NCBI GenBank assembly: GCA_913058335.1
Contig: CAJXPX010000018.1
Coordinates: 1 to 64,000, forward strand
From: an uncultured Hyphomonadaceae bacterium
GTDB lineage: Bacteria > Pseudomonadota > Alphaproteobacteria > Caulobacterales > Maricaulaceae
Direction of reading: 5' to 3'
DNA length: 64,000 nt
The notes under the pieces are model-generated. The model saw nothing but the letters and a program-made list of their open reading frames with translations, ran no database searches and had not been told where the DNA came from. Positions 9,292-18,298 of the stretch are shown piece by piece; the stretch's first letter is position 1, and every line of letters begins with the position of its first letter. Both the position numbers and the translations under genes were made by a program.

Positions 9292-9482
9292 GGTCCGATG
9301 AAACCTGGAGCATAGCCGGTGGATTAGCTCTGTATGATGATGGTTTTGGCGGCTCAGAGACAGGCTTTGGCGGCGGCGTTCAAATTCGCAGCAGCACGTC
9401 TGACAAATGGTCTGTAGGACTTTCCGGCGCCCTTTCCGGCGACGCCGGCGTGGTTCGGCTTCAAGGTCGTATTGGGGGATAA
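9252..9482 (+). pseudogene. Adhesin membrane anchor (YadA C-terminal domain), out of frame with its passenger
   Basis: This frame reads GSAALASIPDLYLGSDETWS through four short beta-strand-like segments (IAGGLALYDDG, TGFGGGVQIRSS, WSVGLSGAL, VVRLQGRIGG). That is the pattern and length (about 75 residues) of the YadA anchor, three copies of which form a 12-stranded barrel. It lies in the -1 frame relative to the passenger. The switch should occur near 9246-9258, where the passenger frame loses sense (SGTDRPLWLL). Deletion of one base explains it. There is no homopolymer or obvious slippery heptamer at the junction. Without this segment the adhesin could not be exported or anchored. Confidence 0.75.
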
Positions 9483-9494
9483 GCTATTGGAGTG

Positions 9495-9532
9495 GTGGAA
9501 AAGGAACACAATAAAGTCACCTTTTTCCGCCG
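9495..9532 (+). terminator. Hairpin after the adhesin gene
   Basis: GGTGGAAAAGG (9495-9505) can pair with CCTTTTTCCGCC (9521-9532) with one bulge, 13 bases after the anchor stop. There is no U-tract after it, so termination is uncertain. The following 250 bp to the GntR gene contain only the operator-like site at 9756. Confidence 0.35.
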
Positions 9533-9755
9533 CATACTTAGTTAAATTCAAAAAACATCTCCACAGTGATTTCGGCGAAGACCTAACGTCCGCTATTGGG
9601 ATGTTTGTGACTTCGCCTTAGAGGGCTTAGCGGAGGTCAGTAAGTTGGAGCCCAATTTTGAATATTACTAGTTTCGTTTGCCGAATATTTTCGAAATGTC
9701 ATTTAAGCCTTTCAAAATGAATTTCTGCGAGGCACATACGGGTAAGATTGAGCGT

Positions 9756-9766
9756 TTGTTTAACAA
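9756..9766. promoter_or_regulatory. GntR/FadR-type operator near the regulator's own start
   Basis: TTGTTTAACAA fits the TNGTNNNACNA pattern typical of FadR-subfamily GntR operators and lies 21 bp before the GntR start codon. A near copy (CTGTTAAACAA, 9 of 11 bases) sits at 10625-10635 before the next gene. This suggests autoregulation plus control of the operon; binding is inferred from pattern only. Confidence 0.45.
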
Positions 9767-9787
9767 GGCAAAGGATTTATAGGATTC

Positions 9788-10522
9788 ATGGTGAAGAAGG
9801 CTCCAAAAAGTAGTGGAGATTACGATGCCGCTTATGACGCTATAATTGACGCTATTGTTACGCAGAAATTGGCGCCAAGTCAGAAGGTCTCTGAGAACGT
9901 TTTTACGGACATGTTCGGTATTAGCCGCACGACAGCGCGGAACATAATGGAGCGCCTGACGGCGCAGCAATTTCTTGTTTCAGTCTCGCCAAGGATCACG
10001 CGTGTTGCATCTCTTACATTGCTGGATGTGAAACAAAATTTTGCTCTGCGGAAGATGTTACAGCCCAATATTATGGCGATGGCCGCTCCCTTTATCAAAG
10101 CAGACCAACTGGCGAAATTAAACGAAGCTATCCACTTTAAAGGGTCGCTGACGGGAGAGAGACAGGCGCTCACGCTTTTAAAAGCGAATAAACGCTTTAA
10201 TTTATATGTCTCTGAAAAACTGAGTTACCCACTGCTTCTGAATTGGATTGAACAACTCGAAGATACAACAATGCGTATTTACTGGTTGTATATGAAGATG
10301 ATGGACAGCCTCCCCTTTACCTGGGAGCATCAACGCGAGCTCGTTCAAGCCATAGAAAATGATCAGTCAGAAGAGATTATTCGAATAACCAATATGATCC
10401 TGACGCTGAGTGAAGAACGGGTCTTGAAGGCGGTTTTTTCTCATAATCACTTGATAACCCAAGATCTCACCGCCCCTCAAGAGGGGGGGTCAATCCCACA
10501 AACCACGGGTTTTGCCCAATAA
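9788..10522 (+). CDS. GntR-family (FadR subfamily, FCD domain) transcriptional regulator
   Basis: The 244-residue protein has an N-terminal winged helix (about residues 12-75: YDAIIDAIVTQKLAPSQKVS, then FGISRTTARNIMERLTAQQFL) and an all-helical FCD effector domain (about 85-220) with the conserved WEHQRELVQAIEN helix. Some FCD metal or ligand positions look altered: the usual FH after NKR is FN here. FadR-type regulators sense small acids or sugars and usually repress a neighbouring catabolic operon. It stands just before the TonB-receptor/D-glutamate operon and shares its direction, so it is the likely local regulator. Confidence 0.85.
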   Translation: MVKKAPKSSGDYDAAYDAIIDAIVTQKLAPSQKVSENVFTDMFGISRTTARNIMERLTAQQFLVSVSPRITRVASLTLLDVKQNFALRKMLQPNIMAMAAPFIKADQLAKLNEAIHFKGSLTGERQALTLLKANKRFNLYVSEKLSYPLLLNWIEQLEDTTMRIYWLYMKMMDSLPFTWEHQRELVQAIENDQSEEIIRITNMILTLSEERVLKAVFSHNHLITQDLTAPQEGGSIPQTTGFAQ

Positions 10523-10624
10523 GGTAGCAGTTCTGCACCTAATTTGGCGCGTAGTTCACGATATTTCAAAATAAGCCATCTTGATATAGGCGTCGGGAAT
10601 TTTCTATTTCCTTTTGTAATAATT

Positions 10625-10635
10625 CTGTTAAACAA
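10625..10635. promoter_or_regulatory. Second GntR-type operator, upstream of the TonB-receptor operon
   Basis: CTGTTAAACAA matches the site at 9756-9766 at 9 of 11 positions and lies 54 bp before the receptor start codon, in an AT-rich stretch suited to a promoter. It is the probable site through which the upstream GntR protein controls the operon. Confidence 0.4.
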
Positions 10636-10688
10636 AATAATAAGACAGCCTTAATAAAAATTACGGCTGATATTTTGGGAGGAATATT

Positions 10689-13052
10689 ATGCGCTACATT
10701 TCAAAAACTCTGCTCTTGTCAGGGGCAACAATCTTCGCTTCAGTCGTGCCCGCTATGGCACAAGACGCTGATCCGGCCCCCGAGACGAGCGCCAGAGCTT
10801 TGGACGAAATTATCGTCACGTCACGATTCCGCGAAGAGACTATTCAAGATATTGGTATTGCTGTTTCAGGCGTTACCGCAGACTCACTAGAAGACTTAGG
10901 TATCGAAAATTTCGATGACCTTACTCAAAACGTTGTCGGTATATCCAATGTCAGAACCCGCCAAAACAGTAACAATGTACAAATCCGCGGTGTTGCAAAT
11001 GATTTGAGCGCTTTTTATGCGTCCAGTAATGTCATCAGTCTTTATGTCGATGATATCGCGGTAACGGGAACGACCGGACAACGCGATTTTGGGGTTGTAG
11101 ATTTGGACCGAGTTGAGGTTCTCCGGGGGGCTCAGCCAACATTGTTCGGAGAAGGCGCCGTTGGGGGCGTAATCCGGTATTTTACCGCAGACCCGGATTT
11201 AGACGGCAAGCGGGTTAGCGGCACAATTCGCGGATCAGTCGAGTCTATAGACGGAGGCGGCGAAGCGAAACGGATTGACAACGCAACGAACTTTGTCATT
11301 GCGCCAGGAAAACTGGGGCTGCGGCTCTCTGGATTTTACTCAGAAGATGACGGATTTATCTTTAACCGCCTTGCGAATGAGAGGAATGCCAACGGGTTTG
11401 ATAGCTATGGAGGGCGCGCCGTTTTACTTGCACGGCCTATGGATGAGCTGGAGGTGCGGTTATCTGCTTTCGTGGCGAGAGATGACTATGGGTTGGATAC
11501 CCAAATTCAGGTCGGCACTGATCCCGAGGATCGAATCTATGGTCTAGCAGGATTTCCGGATGGACTATTCCCCGATTTCATCGGCTCGGGCGAGGACGAT
11601 TTTGATCTCTATTCAGGCCGCGTCACATATGACGCGGGACCGTTCGAGCTGACGTCTATCACCGGATATTACACACGAGACGTTGTCAATGATGCGCTAA
11701 GCGTTGGAAATAGCTTGGGGCTGGCGCCGTTCTTCCCGACAATTGACACGACAACTTTCGGGGCAGTGACAATTAACTCCGATATGTTCTCTCAAGAGTT
11801 TAGATTGGTTTCTAACTTCGAGGGCCCTCTGAACTTTACATCAGGTTTATATTATCGTGACCGTGATGTCCTTTTGGATGAATCCTTAGTGACGCCAGGT
11901 TTGCCGGCAGTTTCTACGCCCTCGACCGAAAATATTTTCACATCGACAAGTGCGAATGAGTCAAAACAATACTCAATATTCGGCGAGGCGACTTACGAAG
12001 TGACGGATGCTTTCAGACTTATAGGGGGGGCGCGCTATGTACACGACACCTATACTTCCGAGATAATATTTAATGAAACGGTAAATCTCATTCCGTCAAA
12101 TGGGCCTTGGACACCGTCAAACCCGATTGACTTTGTCTATCCTGCAGAAGTTCTAGACGCAGCCGGCGTTCCCGGTCCTTATGAGTTCAAACTTGAAAAA
12201 GTTCTTCCGCATTTGGCTGTGGAGTTTGATTTACAAGACAATGTCCTACTGTACGGAAATCTGGCAAAAGGCGTTCGAAATGGCGGAGTCGGGCAAGCTA
12301 TCGCCGCACTTGCCACAGCAGGCGCAGAAACCGATCCGAATTTCGGACAAAATTTTGCAGACGCACTCTTCTTTGATGACGACAGTGTTGTCACGCTGGA
12401 CGCGGGCATAAAGTCTACTTGGCTAGATGGGAACTTACTGTTCAATCTGAGCGCGTTCCACACCAGGTTCAAGGACACACAACTGACAATCGCAGCGCCC
12501 GCCAACAATGTCACAAACGGTCCAGATCAACGGCTCATGGGGCTTGAACTCGAAACGAAGTATAGCTGGACGGAAAACCTAAGCACCTTCTTCAACGCAA
12601 CACTAATGGAGACAGAGTTCCTGGATGAATTTACAATCGTAATCGGACAGGGCGTTGATATTGAAGAGGGCGATCGTGCGGTAAACGCTCCAAAATTATC
12701 TTTTGCCACCGGATATAGCTATAACCGTCCGATCGGAAATAATGGTTGGCACATTAAATCAAATGCGTCCTTCCAATACATTGGAAAGAGATTTGCGAGC
12801 AACCAGAATTTCCCATCAACAGAACTTAACTCCATAGAAAATTTGAACTTTCAATTGGGATTTGAAAATGAAGGATACTCAATCGTTGCCTTTGTCTCGA
12901 ATGCCTTGAACGATGTGGAGGCCATTTCAAAAGGGGCTGCATCCCTTTCGGCTACCCGTGACGGAAGTGGTCTCGCTTTAGACGCGCCGTTAAACTCACT
13001 GGCTATTAATCGTCCCCGCTCAATCGGCGTCAACCTTACAGTTGACTACTAG
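10689..13052 (+). CDS. TonB-dependent receptor, first gene of the D-amino-acid operon
   Basis: 787 residues, preceded by GGGAGGAATATT. The signal peptide ends near residue 24 (AMAQ), followed by the TonB-box-like DEIIVTSRFREE. The plug has the motifs VQIRGVANDLS, ISLYVDDIAVTG and VEVLRGAQPTLFGEGAVGGV; its PTLFGEGA replaces the common GTLFGRNA. A long barrel follows with IGVNLTVDY at the end. Its position ahead of a transporter and several D-amino-acid or peptide enzymes suggests it imports an oligopeptide or N-acyl-amino-acid-type substrate; the ligand itself cannot be read. A strong hairpin follows the gene. Confidence 0.88.
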   Translation: MRYISKTLLLSGATIFASVVPAMAQDADPAPETSARALDEIIVTSRFREETIQDIGIAVSGVTADSLEDLGIENFDDLTQNVVGISNVRTRQNSNNVQIRGVANDLSAFYASSNVISLYVDDIAVTGTTGQRDFGVVDLDRVEVLRGAQPTLFGEGAVGGVIRYFTADPDLDGKRVSGTIRGSVESIDGGGEAKRIDNATNFVIAPGKLGLRLSGFYSEDDGFIFNRLANERNANGFDSYGGRAVLLARPMDELEVRLSAFVARDDYGLDTQIQVGTDPEDRIYGLAGFPDGLFPDFIGSGEDDFDLYSGRVTYDAGPFELTSITGYYTRDVVNDALSVGNSLGLAPFFPTIDTTTFGAVTINSDMFSQEFRLVSNFEGPLNFTSGLYYRDRDVLLDESLVTPGLPAVSTPSTENIFTSTSANESKQYSIFGEATYEVTDAFRLIGGARYVHDTYTSEIIFNETVNLIPSNGPWTPSNPIDFVYPAEVLDAAGVPGPYEFKLEKVLPHLAVEFDLQDNVLLYGNLAKGVRNGGVGQAIAALATAGAETDPNFGQNFADALFFDDDSVVTLDAGIKSTWLDGNLLFNLSAFHTRFKDTQLTIAAPANNVTNGPDQRLMGLELETKYSWTENLSTFFNATLMETEFLDEFTIVIGQGVDIEEGDRAVNAPKLSFATGYSYNRPIGNNGWHIKSNASFQYIGKRFASNQNFPSTELNSIENLNFQLGFENEGYSIVAFVSNALNDVEAISKGAASLSATRDGSGLALDAPLNSLAINRPRSIGVNLTVDY

Positions 13053-13058
13053 GATTGG

Positions 13059-13090
13059 CATGCCTCATATTTTTCGAAAAATGAGGCATG
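13059..13090 (+). terminator. Long hairpin between receptor and transporter genes
   Basis: CATGCCTCAT (13059-13068) pairs perfectly with ATGAGGCATG (13081-13090), and the inner TTTTCGAAAA extends the stem. No U-tract follows. It may reduce read-through or protect the 3' end of the abundant receptor message rather than fully terminate, since the downstream genes have no clear separate promoter. Confidence 0.55.
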
Positions 13091-13119
13091 GTTTGTCCAA
13101 GGGAAAACTTGGTTAGCTT

Positions 13120-14217
13120 ATGATCAGCTTGATCCAAAAATATCTCATTCCGGGGATTGTCTTTCAATCCGTTGTGATAGGAGGTGGTTATGGTACAGGC
13201 CGTGAATTGGCAGAGTTTTTCCTAGGACATGGGGCGCTCGGAAGCGTTCTAGCAATGATCGTTTCCGCACTAGCGTGGAGCCTTGTCCTCGCCGTCGCTT
13301 TTGAATTTTCACGTATCACTAAAAGCTACAACTACCGGGCATTTTTTCAAGCTTTGCTTGGTAAGTTGTGGTGGTCATTTGAGGTTATTTATCTTTTAAT
13401 TGCTTTGTTGGTGCTAGCTGTTCTGGGGTCAGCCGCAGGCGAAATGGTCGCGGACATGACAGGAGCTCCAACTTATCTCGGCTCAGTTATGCTCTTACTG
13501 GCGATTAGCGCACTGGCCTATTTTGGGAGCAAAGTAATTGAACGCGCTATGACATTTTGGTCCTTGGTTTTATTTCTTGCCTATGGCGGCTTGGCTCTCT
13601 GGACCATTCTGGCATTCGGTTCTGATATTTCGCGCGTTATGAGTAGTAGTGAGGTTGTTGGAACTTGGCCGCTTAGCGGAATTCGTTATGCAGCCTATAA
13701 TCTTGTGGCGTTGGCCGCAGTATTTTTCGTTTTACCCAGACTTGAAACCCGGAAAGAAGCTGTAATGTCCGGCATATTCGCGGGATTTATCGGGATTGTT
13801 CCCGGTCTTCTGGTTCTTTTTGCCATGCTTTCCCAATACCCTGAAATTCAAAGCGCGCCCGTACCAATTACGAGCCTTCTAAAGGCCTTGAATGTTGTCT
13901 GGTTTGGAGTCGTATTTCAAATTATTCTGTTTGGGACGTTTATCGAAACAGGCGCAGGAATAATTCATTCAATTAATGAACGGGTGAAAGACAGTTTTTT
14001 AGAGAAGGGCTGGACTTTTAATCACTACTCCCGCCTGACCATTGCTGTGGTAATTTTATTCTTGGCTTTATTTTTGGCGACGACATTTGGGATTATCGCT
14101 CTGATCGCCAAAGGATATGGTCTTCTGTCTTATGCCTTTATTGCAGTTGTTATTCTGCCGCTTCTCTCGGTCGGATTATTTAAAATTTGCACAGTCCAAC
14201 AATCAACTAAGGTGTGA
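13120..14217 (+). CDS. YkvI-family inner-membrane transporter
   Basis: A 365-residue, strongly hydrophobic protein with about 10 membrane helices. It opens with PGIVFQSVVIGGGYGTGRELAEFF, the signature start of the YkvI/APC-like family; the unwound first helix with GGGYGTGRE is characteristic. Members are poorly characterised but belong to a sodium-coupled amino-acid-transporter-like fold. Placed after a TonB receptor and before D-glutamate enzymes, it is a reasonable candidate for bringing the freed amino acid or its N-acyl form across the inner membrane. The specificity is inferred from context. Confidence 0.75.
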   Translation: MISLIQKYLIPGIVFQSVVIGGGYGTGRELAEFFLGHGALGSVLAMIVSALAWSLVLAVAFEFSRITKSYNYRAFFQALLGKLWWSFEVIYLLIALLVLAVLGSAAGEMVADMTGAPTYLGSVMLLLAISALAYFGSKVIERAMTFWSLVLFLAYGGLALWTILAFGSDISRVMSSSEVVGTWPLSGIRYAAYNLVALAAVFFVLPRLETRKEAVMSGIFAGFIGIVPGLLVLFAMLSQYPEIQSAPVPITSLLKALNVVWFGVVFQIILFGTFIETGAGIIHSINERVKDSFLEKGWTFNHYSRLTIAVVILFLALFLATTFGIIALIAKGYGLLSYAFIAVVILPLLSVGLFKICTVQQSTKV

Positions 14218-14230
14218 AAAGGGGAACCTC

Positions 14231-16237
14231 ATGTATCGATTACAAAGCGCAGAACGACATAGGTCTTTATCGCAATGGATAAAATCATTTGCGGTCATGA
14301 TGGCCGTAATATTTGCGGGGTTTTCTAGTCTGGCGTTTGCTCAAACGCAGGAAGAGGTGGACGGCACCTTAACAGAAGAAGCTCCGGTCCTCCCCTCGTT
14401 ATCTACAAATTACCCGGACGATTCTTTTGAAGCATATATTGATGGTGTGGTGGATGAAGCTATGACCCAAGGACACGCTGCCGGGTTGACGTTATCAGTC
14501 GTTCGCGGTGACGCCATTCGGGTTTTAAAAGGCTACGGATATGTTGACGTAGAAAATCAAGTTTCTGTTGATCCGAGCGTTCACACTTTCCGAATTGGGT
14601 CGGTTGGAAAAACCTTTACCTATATTCTGGCGATGCAGTTGGTTGAAGAGGGCAAGCTCGATCTGGAAGCAGACGTGAATACCTACCTCACTGAATTTAA
14701 AATTCCTGAAACTTATGAAACTCCTGTGAAAATTAAAGATCTGATGAGTCATCGTTCAGGATTCGATGTTGTTTTAAATAACCTTTTTGTTGAGACCCCT
14801 GAAGATTTCATGAGTTTGGAGGCCTGGCTTAGAGATAATATCCCGGCCCGTGTAAGGCCTCCCGGCAAGGTCACGAACTATGATAATTATGGCGTGGCTC
14901 TTTTGGGATATATTACCCAGGAAGTTTCAGGGAAATTATACGAAGACTTATTGAATGAAAAAATTCTGCAGCCTTTAAAAATGACTAAGTCAACGGCGAA
15001 GCAGAAACTCAATGAGGGTGATGAGCGAAATATGAGCGCTGAAATCGCCGCTGACACGGCGACCCCATATTTTTGGCGGAACGGAAATTTTGTCTCAACA
15101 CCGTTTGAGCTCGTTCCGGCCTCGCCAGCGGGAGCCATGTCTTCCACCGCTGCTGATATGGCGCGCTATATGCTCGCCAACTTAAACGATCTGTCTCTCG
15201 AAGGCGTTCGACTCCTGTCGCCGGAAGGCGCCGTGAATATTCGCGAACGGTTATATCCCGGACGTCCAGGCGCTGATTTTGCCCACGGGTTCCGAAATGG
15301 AAAATTTGAGGGCTTCCAAACATACGAACATAGTGGCGCTACGCAGGCCTCATTCACAATGATGATACTTATTCCGGAGCTCGATATTGGTGTGTATGCC
15401 TCGACAAACGGCACCGATGGTAGCCAAGTTCAGGCGCAAGTTGTCAATCGCATACTTAAGAAAATGATTGGAAGCGACGCTGCTCCGCGACCAGAACGGT
15501 TAGACCTAGAAGATGCATCTCCTTATGTCGGAGATTATATCGGTACGCGCCGTTCGTTTAAGAATGCCATGAAGATCGCCTCACTCGGCGGAGGAACGGC
15601 CACAGTATCGGAAACCGATCGAGGCACGCTCCGCCTTTCAGCCGGCGGGCAGGCTTCTGAATATGAGCGCATTGGAGAGCATGTTTTCCAGAAGATCGAA
15701 AGTGACGACGTGATCGCGTTCGAAGTTGACGACAGCGGAACGGCAACGCGGTTCCATGTTCCCTATGGTCATATGGCAATGGAACGGGTTCCAGCGGACG
15801 TAAATGCCAATGGATTTTTCTTAATCGCAGGTCTCGCCTTTTTACTATCAATGACGCAAATCATTTCGGCATGGAAGCGTCGTAGCGATCCTAAGGCCCC
15901 TAAGAACAAATGGTCATTGAGCCTTTCAATCTTGTTGTTGGTTGCGGCTTGTCTGGTCATTCTAACACTTGCTTTTGTTGGTTTAACGCTGACGCAAATG
16001 GACGATCTCGGAAATAGGTTTATTTTTGAGTGGCCTATTAGCAATCTGATAATTCTCAATTGGATTGTTTTCTTCCTCGTTGGCGCTACCGTTTTGGTTG
16101 TCCTGGGACTCTACCCTACAATGGCCAAATCGAAGTTCTCGATATGGCGGAAAATACACTATGTTTTATTTGCAGTGATACTTGTTCTTTTGGTTCTCAA
16201 ACTGAACGACTGGAACCTGCTCGGCTTTAAATACTGA
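14231..16237 (+). CDS. Serine beta-lactamase-fold hydrolase with C-terminal membrane helices
   Basis: The ATG at 14231 follows GGGGAACCTC and opens a signal peptide (residues about 1-38, ending AFAQ), so the longer upstream frame is rejected. The 668-residue product has the class-C beta-lactamase/DD-peptidase fold: SxxK at S124-VGK, a YxN-like Y-D-N in TNYDNYGVALLGY, and EHSGAT as the HxG element. The last about 150 residues contain four hydrophobic helices, so the catalytic domain is probably held at the membrane on the periplasmic side. Family members are D-aminopeptidases, DD-peptidases and esterases. In this operon a peptidase releasing D-amino acids or cutting D-containing peptides is most plausible. 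Confidence 0.8.
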   Translation: MYRLQSAERHRSLSQWIKSFAVMMAVIFAGFSSLAFAQTQEEVDGTLTEEAPVLPSLSTNYPDDSFEAYIDGVVDEAMTQGHAAGLTLSVVRGDAIRVLKGYGYVDVENQVSVDPSVHTFRIGSVGKTFTYILAMQLVEEGKLDLEADVNTYLTEFKIPETYETPVKIKDLMSHRSGFDVVLNNLFVETPEDFMSLEAWLRDNIPARVRPPGKVTNYDNYGVALLGYITQEVSGKLYEDLLNEKILQPLKMTKSTAKQKLNEGDERNMSAEIAADTATPYFWRNGNFVSTPFELVPASPAGAMSSTAADMARYMLANLNDLSLEGVRLLSPEGAVNIRERLYPGRPGADFAHGFRNGKFEGFQTYEHSGATQASFTMMILIPELDIGVYASTNGTDGSQVQAQVVNRILKKMIGSDAAPRPERLDLEDASPYVGDYIGTRRSFKNAMKIASLGGGTATVSETDRGTLRLSAGGQASEYERIGEHVFQKIESDDVIAFEVDDSGTATRFHVPYGHMAMERVPADVNANGFFLIAGLAFLLSMTQIISAWKRRSDPKAPKNKWSLSLSILLLVAACLVILTLAFVGLTLTQMDDLGNRFIFEWPISNLIILNWIVFFLVGATVLVVLGLYPTMAKSKFSIWRKIHYVLFAVILVLLVLKLNDWNLLGFKY

Positions 16238-16248
16238 GTTTCTTGAAC

Positions 16249-17304
16249 ATGTTTGAACAGCAAAATATCCTAGATCTCAAGGCGCCGTACCTCGTCTATT
16301 TCGGCGACGTGCAAGGCCGGGGTTATGCCAAAACTGGACTTGGCCTTATCAAGTGGCGACCCAATCTATGTGCAGGACAACTCCGATTGCCTGATTGCAC
16401 AATTGATGGTGGGATCCGGGATATGCCTATAGCGGAGGCCGTTGCCACAGGCGTCAAATCCCTCGTGATCGGTGTCGCCCCAAGCGGCGGCGAAATTCCC
16501 TCTACGTGGGGCGACGACTTAGTGCACGCGGCGCAGGCTGGCCTTGATGTGGTTTCAGGCATGCATGTGAAATTGAAAGATATTCCAAACCTCGAAAACG
16601 CAGCCAAGGAGAGCGGGGCCAAGTTGATTGACGTACGCTGTCCTCCTGCAATATTACCGATTGGCACAGGCGCGCCCCGGTCCGGCATGCGCCTATTAGC
16701 GGTCGGAACAGATTGTGCGGTCGGGAAAAAATATACAGCTTTATCCATAGAACGGGAAATGCGCCGCCGCGGATGGGAAGTCGATTTTAGGGCCACAGGT
16801 CAAACAGGCATTATGATTGCCGGGAGAGGCATTCCGATAGATAGTGTAGTGGCTGATTTCCTCTCCGGCGCGGCGGAAGCGATTTCTCCCTCTGCGGCAG
16901 CCGATCATTGGGACATCATTGAGGGACAGGGAGCGTTGGCTCATCCGAGCTACGCCGGTGTAAGTTTGGGGCTTTTGCATGGCTCGCAACCGGATGCACT
17001 CGTTTTGTGTCACGAAGCCAATCGTGACATTATGCTTGGAACTGAGAACAAAGAACCGTTCAAAATTCAGTCTCTCCTAGAAACTATGGAGCTAAACCTA
17101 AAGCATGCACGCCGTGTGAACCCGCAATCTAGATTTGTTGGGTTCTCTGTAAACACTTCCGCAATTCCGGAGGGAGAAAGAAAGGCTGTGCTCGCTCACT
17201 ATGCGCGAGAGACCGGATTGCCGACAGTGGATCCTATCATAGATGGAGCCAGCGCGATTGTGGATCAAATTGCCAAGGAGTTCGGTCCATGCCGCGCCGC
17301 ATAA
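16249..17304 (+). CDS. dgcN: DUF1611 P-loop protein, DgcN-like (D-glutamate N-acetyltransferase family)
   Basis: The ATG at 16249 (12 bases after the previous stop) gives 351 residues; an alternative TTG lies two codons upstream. It has the DUF1611 layout: an N-terminal Rossmann-like half with DGGIRDMPIAEA and GVAPSGGEIP, then a P-loop GTDCAVGKKYTA at residues 153-164 and the late motif EGQGALAHPSYAGVSLGLL. In marine bacteria DgcN acetylates D-glutamate and its partner DgcA epimerises the product. The next gene overlaps by 16 bases and is a DgcA-like enolase-superfamily enzyme, which supports this reading. The exact amino-acid substrate is inferred. Confidence 0.78.
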   Translation: MFEQQNILDLKAPYLVYFGDVQGRGYAKTGLGLIKWRPNLCAGQLRLPDCTIDGGIRDMPIAEAVATGVKSLVIGVAPSGGEIPSTWGDDLVHAAQAGLDVVSGMHVKLKDIPNLENAAKESGAKLIDVRCPPAILPIGTGAPRSGMRLLAVGTDCAVGKKYTALSIEREMRRRGWEVDFRATGQTGIMIAGRGIPIDSVVADFLSGAAEAISPSAAADHWDIIEGQGALAHPSYAGVSLGLLHGSQPDALVLCHEANRDIMLGTENKEPFKIQSLLETMELNLKHARRVNPQSRFVGFSVNTSAIPEGERKAVLAHYARETGLPTVDPIIDGASAIVDQIAKEFGPCRAA

Positions 17305-18287
17305 GTGTTCATAAAACCATATGGCCGTTAAAAAGTCCGTTCCGAATAACCGGGCATATTTTCGAAAACATAGATCCGGTTTGCGTCGAGATTGCCGAAG
17401 GTGAATTAATTGGTCGAGGAGAAGGCGTCTCTGTTTATTATCTTGGGGAGACGTCTGACAGTTTGATGACTCAGATTGAGGCTATGCGCCCTGCCATTGA
17501 AGCAGGCATGACCCGGGAGGAGTTACAATCGGCAATGCCTGCGGGCGGTGCCCGAAACGCCGTCGATTGCGCTCTATGGGACTTAGAGTGTAAAATAACA
17601 GGACGAAGCATTTGGGAATTAGCAAACATCGCTCAAAAACCTATTGAGACTGTCTATACGATCAGCATCGAAAATGACGCCGCGCATATGGCCGCAAAGG
17701 CAGCAGACGCAATTTATTACCCAACGCTGAAAGTGAAACTCGACGGTGATCAGCCATTAGAACGCATGCAGGCCATTCGATCGGCCCGTCCAGATACGAA
17801 ACTGGTTGTGGACGCTAATCAGGGCTTTTCATTTGAACAGTTAGAAAAGATCCTGCCGGCCTTTGCTGATTTAGATGTGGCGATGGTTGAGCAACCTCTC
17901 CCAAGAGAAGGGGATGATTGTCTTAAAGAATTTGAATCGCCTGTACCTCTCTGCGCTGATGAAAGTTGTCTGCATCGGGGTGATCTCGCGGATGTGCTAC
18001 CGCGATATGATATGATCAATATCAAACTCGATAAGACAGGCGGGTTGACAGAAGCTCTCGCGCTTGCGTCCGAGGCTCGTAAGAACGGCAAGCGCCTCAT
18101 GGTCGGAAATATGTTGGGTTCATCCTTGTCGATGGCACCGGCTTTTGTCATCGCGCAACTTTGTGACTTCGTCGATCTGGACGGTCCACTAAGTCTTAAA
18201 TCCGATTATTTGAACGGAATGAACTATGCGGGGGCAAAAGTTTCACTTCCGCAGAGAAGCCTTTGGGGAAGTCCAAAAACCAAATAG
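17289..18287 (+). CDS. dgcA: Enolase-superfamily epimerase, DgcA / L-Ala-D/L-Glu epimerase-like
   Basis: 332 residues with every muconate-lactonizing/dipeptide-epimerase landmark: KxK at K148/K150 (TLKVKLDG), metal ligands D175 (VVDANQGF), E201 (MVEQPL) and D224 (CADES), and the second catalytic lysine K246 (NIKLDKTGG). The gene starts inside the end of the DgcN-like gene (16-base overlap), so translation is probably coupled. The family either epimerises L-Ala-D-Glu from peptidoglycan or, as DgcA, N-acetyl-D-Glu to N-acetyl-L-Glu. The DUF1611 partner favours the latter. Confidence 0.82.
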   Translation: MPRRISVHKTIWPLKSPFRITGHIFENIDPVCVEIAEGELIGRGEGVSVYYLGETSDSLMTQIEAMRPAIEAGMTREELQSAMPAGGARNAVDCALWDLECKITGRSIWELANIAQKPIETVYTISIENDAAHMAAKAADAIYYPTLKVKLDGDQPLERMQAIRSARPDTKLVVDANQGFSFEQLEKILPAFADLDVAMVEQPLPREGDDCLKEFESPVPLCADESCLHRGDLADVLPRYDMINIKLDKTGGLTEALALASEARKNGKRLMVGNMLGSSLSMAPAFVIAQLCDFVDLDGPLSLKSDYLNGMNYAGAKVSLPQRSLWGSPKTK

Positions 18288-18298
18288 CTAGGTTAGGA

